DNA from: Scylla paramamosain
Taxonomy: Eukaryota > Arthropoda > Malacostraca > Decapoda > Portunidae
Direction of reading: 5' to 3'
Length of the DNA stretch: 64,000 bases
Assembly (NCBI RefSeq): GCF_035594125.1
Contig: NW_026973756.1
Span: 286,501-350,500 of the forward strand
Positions 62,177 to 64,000 of this stretch are shown piece by piece. The notes below the pieces were generated by a model, which had not been told where the DNA came from, made no database searches, and worked only from the letters and a program-made list of their open reading frames with translations. How positions within the stretch are numbered: position 1 is the first letter of the stretch; every line of letters begins with the position of its first letter. Position numbers and translations under genes: made by a program.

Positions 62177-62361
62177 CGATCAAACAGTCTAAATTGTTTA
62201 GTATTGCTGTAGGTGTACACGGAGCATGGATGGGGAAGAGGACCCGTTCGCAATACACCACCTCTCTCTGCCCCGATTTGCGCCTCCTGGCTGTGGCTGG
62301 CGCGACACCCCACGATCTGCAATCTAAATTCACCAAACAGAAGACTACGGCTGACATTCCT
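62177..62361 (+). CDS. Candidate internal exon, unknown protein
   Basis: A pyrimidine-rich acceptor (tttttccttcaatgcag|CG) and a good donor (ATTCCT|gtaagg) enclose 185 bases open in one frame, encoding IKQSKLFSIAVGVHGAWMGK, RTRSQYTTSLCPDLRLLAVA and GATPHDLQSKFTKQKTTADI. It is more CpG-rich than its flanks. No family is recognised. The opposite strand is also open, so strand and reality are uncertain. Confidence 0.3.
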
Positions 62362-62744
62362 GTAAGGTTCCTTATAATTATTCAAATATCCATCCATTTT
62401 CTCGACTGCGATAGCTCAAAAGGAATCCAAATAAATTAATTATCTATTTTAGGCGGAAAATTAACCCTCCATTGGTTTTACAGGGAAGTTTTAAGGGCAA
62501 GTAAATTATATTAATTCTCCCTACCAATATTGAACATAATAATGCATTACCTTTCAATAGAAGATATTTTACGCGAGTTTCCCTTCTAATACTCTGAAAT
62601 AGCTGACGTTTTTCTTTCCGTCCCGGGAGTTTTAAGGGGGAGCCTCACTAAATCGAGTAAATTATTCCCATTTTCTTTCCCACGGTGCCTCGAGGTGCCA
62701 ATCATTTATTATTTATTTAAAGATGGGTACTACATTAGCCTGCC

Positions 62745-64000
62745 TCCACATTACTGGTAGCTCACCTGACTCAGTGATTTCCTAAAGACAGAAACTAACG
62801 GCTCACTAATAACCTCTTTGCATTCCTTAAGTACTCTGGGATATATTTCATCAGGTCCTGGTGTCTTGAACTTTTTAGCCTATCTATCTCCTGTTCCACT
62901 ATCTCCCTAGTTATGGAAATATCTGTCAGGTTCTCATTCTCATCTGCTCTAAACATCTGTTCACTATCTGGCATATCCTGCATGTTTTCCTGGGTGAAGA
63001 TAGTTAATAGATACTCATTCAGAAGTTTACTAATCTCCTCCCCAGAAATAACCAGCTCCCCATCTGCTGCCTTTAATGGACCTACTGTATCCTTATTCTT
63101 CGTCCTGTATACCTGATAAAGTACCTTGGGATCCGTCTTCGCCTGGCTGGCTACCTTTAATTCATAACTGCTCTTAGCTTTCCTCGTTAACTTCCTGACT
63201 GTTTTAACTAATTCATTATACTGTGACCTTAAAACTTCTTCACCTGCCCTTAATCTCTTATATATACTTCTCTTACGCCCTATATAATGTTTTAACCTAG
63301 CAGTCATCCATTTTGAGTCATTCTTCTGTGATCTTATTGCCCTACAGGGATATTTGCTAACTGACCTGTATGAACTTTATCTACGAAATATCTACACAAT
63401 TTATCTACATTTACCTCACCTAATCCCCTCATCTCGGCCCTTACCATCCTCCCCACTCCCTCATCTACTCGTCTCGACCTCACCTTTCTCATTTCAGCAT
63501 AACCTGACCTTCCAACATGCTCACACCTATCTCCCCCTCCCTCTCTCCTCCGCCCCTTGCGGACACATCTTCCCTCCTCTTGTCCTACACTCTCACACCT
63601 CACCTCACCTCTCTCATCTTGCCTTCTCTCTCTCAACTCCATTCCGGACCTGAACTCACCCTGCATCCGTTGCCAGTCCACTCCTTGGAGGTACCTTTTT
63701 AATTCCTCGAAATCTGCTCTCCTAAAGTCAAGTATTTTACTAGTGTTTTTGCTTCTAAAAGTTTCTTCCCATTTTAAATTGTACCTGATTTCCCTATGAT
63801 CACTGTTACCTAGCTGTCCTCCAACCTCTACCTGCGTGACTGTGGGTGGTATAGACATACTGTTAAATTCTGAGCCATCCTTGCTAGCAATGTGTATTAG
63901 GCGAGTAGGACAGGGAATAAAACGTGTGAGTCCTAAGACAGCTGGAGCAGAACTAAAGTGTACCACACCTGCTATTTATTTCATTGGCTTCGACACAGAT
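62745..64000 (-). mobile_element. LINE family D, EN end to RT start, running off the right edge
   Basis: Minus strand. 63966-63334 carries the end of an endonuclease domain (VGGQLGNSDHREIRYNLKWE, with the SDH motif) and the linker (FRRADFEELKRYLQGVDWQR). A purine-rich stretch interrupts it and is probably an altered expansion. 63307-62795 continues with YNELVKTVRKLTRKAKSSYE, TDPKVLYQVYRTKNKDTVGP, GEEISKLLNEYLLTIFTQEN and EIDRLKSSRHQDLMKYIPE, the usual region before the RT fingers. The element ends near 62745, before any RT active site. Its start lies beyond the window. Confidence 0.78.

Noticed and set aside
62154..62357. Minus-strand reading of the 62.2 kb exon candidate
   Set aside because: Splice signals on this strand are weaker than on the plus strand, so I kept only the plus-strand candidate.

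Overview
The window looks like nuclear DNA of an arthropod, most likely a decapod crustacean (inference). Coding exons are small with GT-AG introns. There are several families of crustacean-type LINEs, very dense and very long simple-sequence tracts ((CA)n, (GA)n, (TA)n, (AAT)n), and degenerate stretches built on TTAGG, the arthropod telomere unit. I see no bacterial operon structure, no rRNA, tRNA or CRISPR.

Host genes are sparse. On the minus strand, seven exons at 432-3591 encode the C-terminal region of a fibrocystin-L (PKHD1L1)-like secreted or membrane protein that continues past the left edge. Three more minus-strand exons at 23804-25592 encode an IPT/TIG-type segment, as expected nearer the N-terminus of the same family. 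The large G8/parallel-beta-helix middle is not found between them. Instead, one minus-strand exon at 11180-11352 looks like the start of a mitochondrial rRNA 2'-O-methyltransferase (MRM2/FtsJ family). Either the gene is rearranged or the assembly is joined through repeats. Three further exon candidates (48.6, 51.5 and 62.2 kb) have good splice sites but no recognised family.

Most of 3.8-43 kb is mobile DNA. LINE family A (endonuclease plus reverse transcriptase, about 3.3 kb, poly(A)/AAAT tail) occurs as a nearly intact copy (17339-20663) and at least eight partial copies. LINE family B (ORF1 with coiled coil and RRM-like domain, then EN-RT, with a 3' tail running into (CA)n) occurs at 1-187, 3838-9932, 13990-22600 and 28740-30480. 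At 14-22.6 kb the elements are nested three deep: B contains A, which contains A. Two other LINE families lie at 58.9-61.4 kb and from 62.75 kb to the right edge. DNA transposons are a deleted mariner-like element with long inverted repeats (22779-23592), a frameshifted Harbinger nuclease (36470-37860), a foldback element (42803-43215), and relics of BED and Myb/SANT-like DNA-binding domains (13.3-13.9 kb).

The most striking feature is a compact, apparently intact DNA transposon at 33584-36100. It has 45-bp terminal inverted repeats with two mismatches and TGT...ACA ends, and it sits inside a (TA)n microsatellite. Its termini carry arrays of small GCCTAA/TTAGGC hairpins. One uninterrupted 588-residue integrase has an HHCC zinc finger, a DDE core, a long Glu/Ala repeat and a CXC-like cysteine tail. 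It resembles the KRBA2/SCAND3-type, Ginger-like integrases. From 43 kb to 58 kb the window is mainly intergenic or intronic sequence rich in microsatellites.
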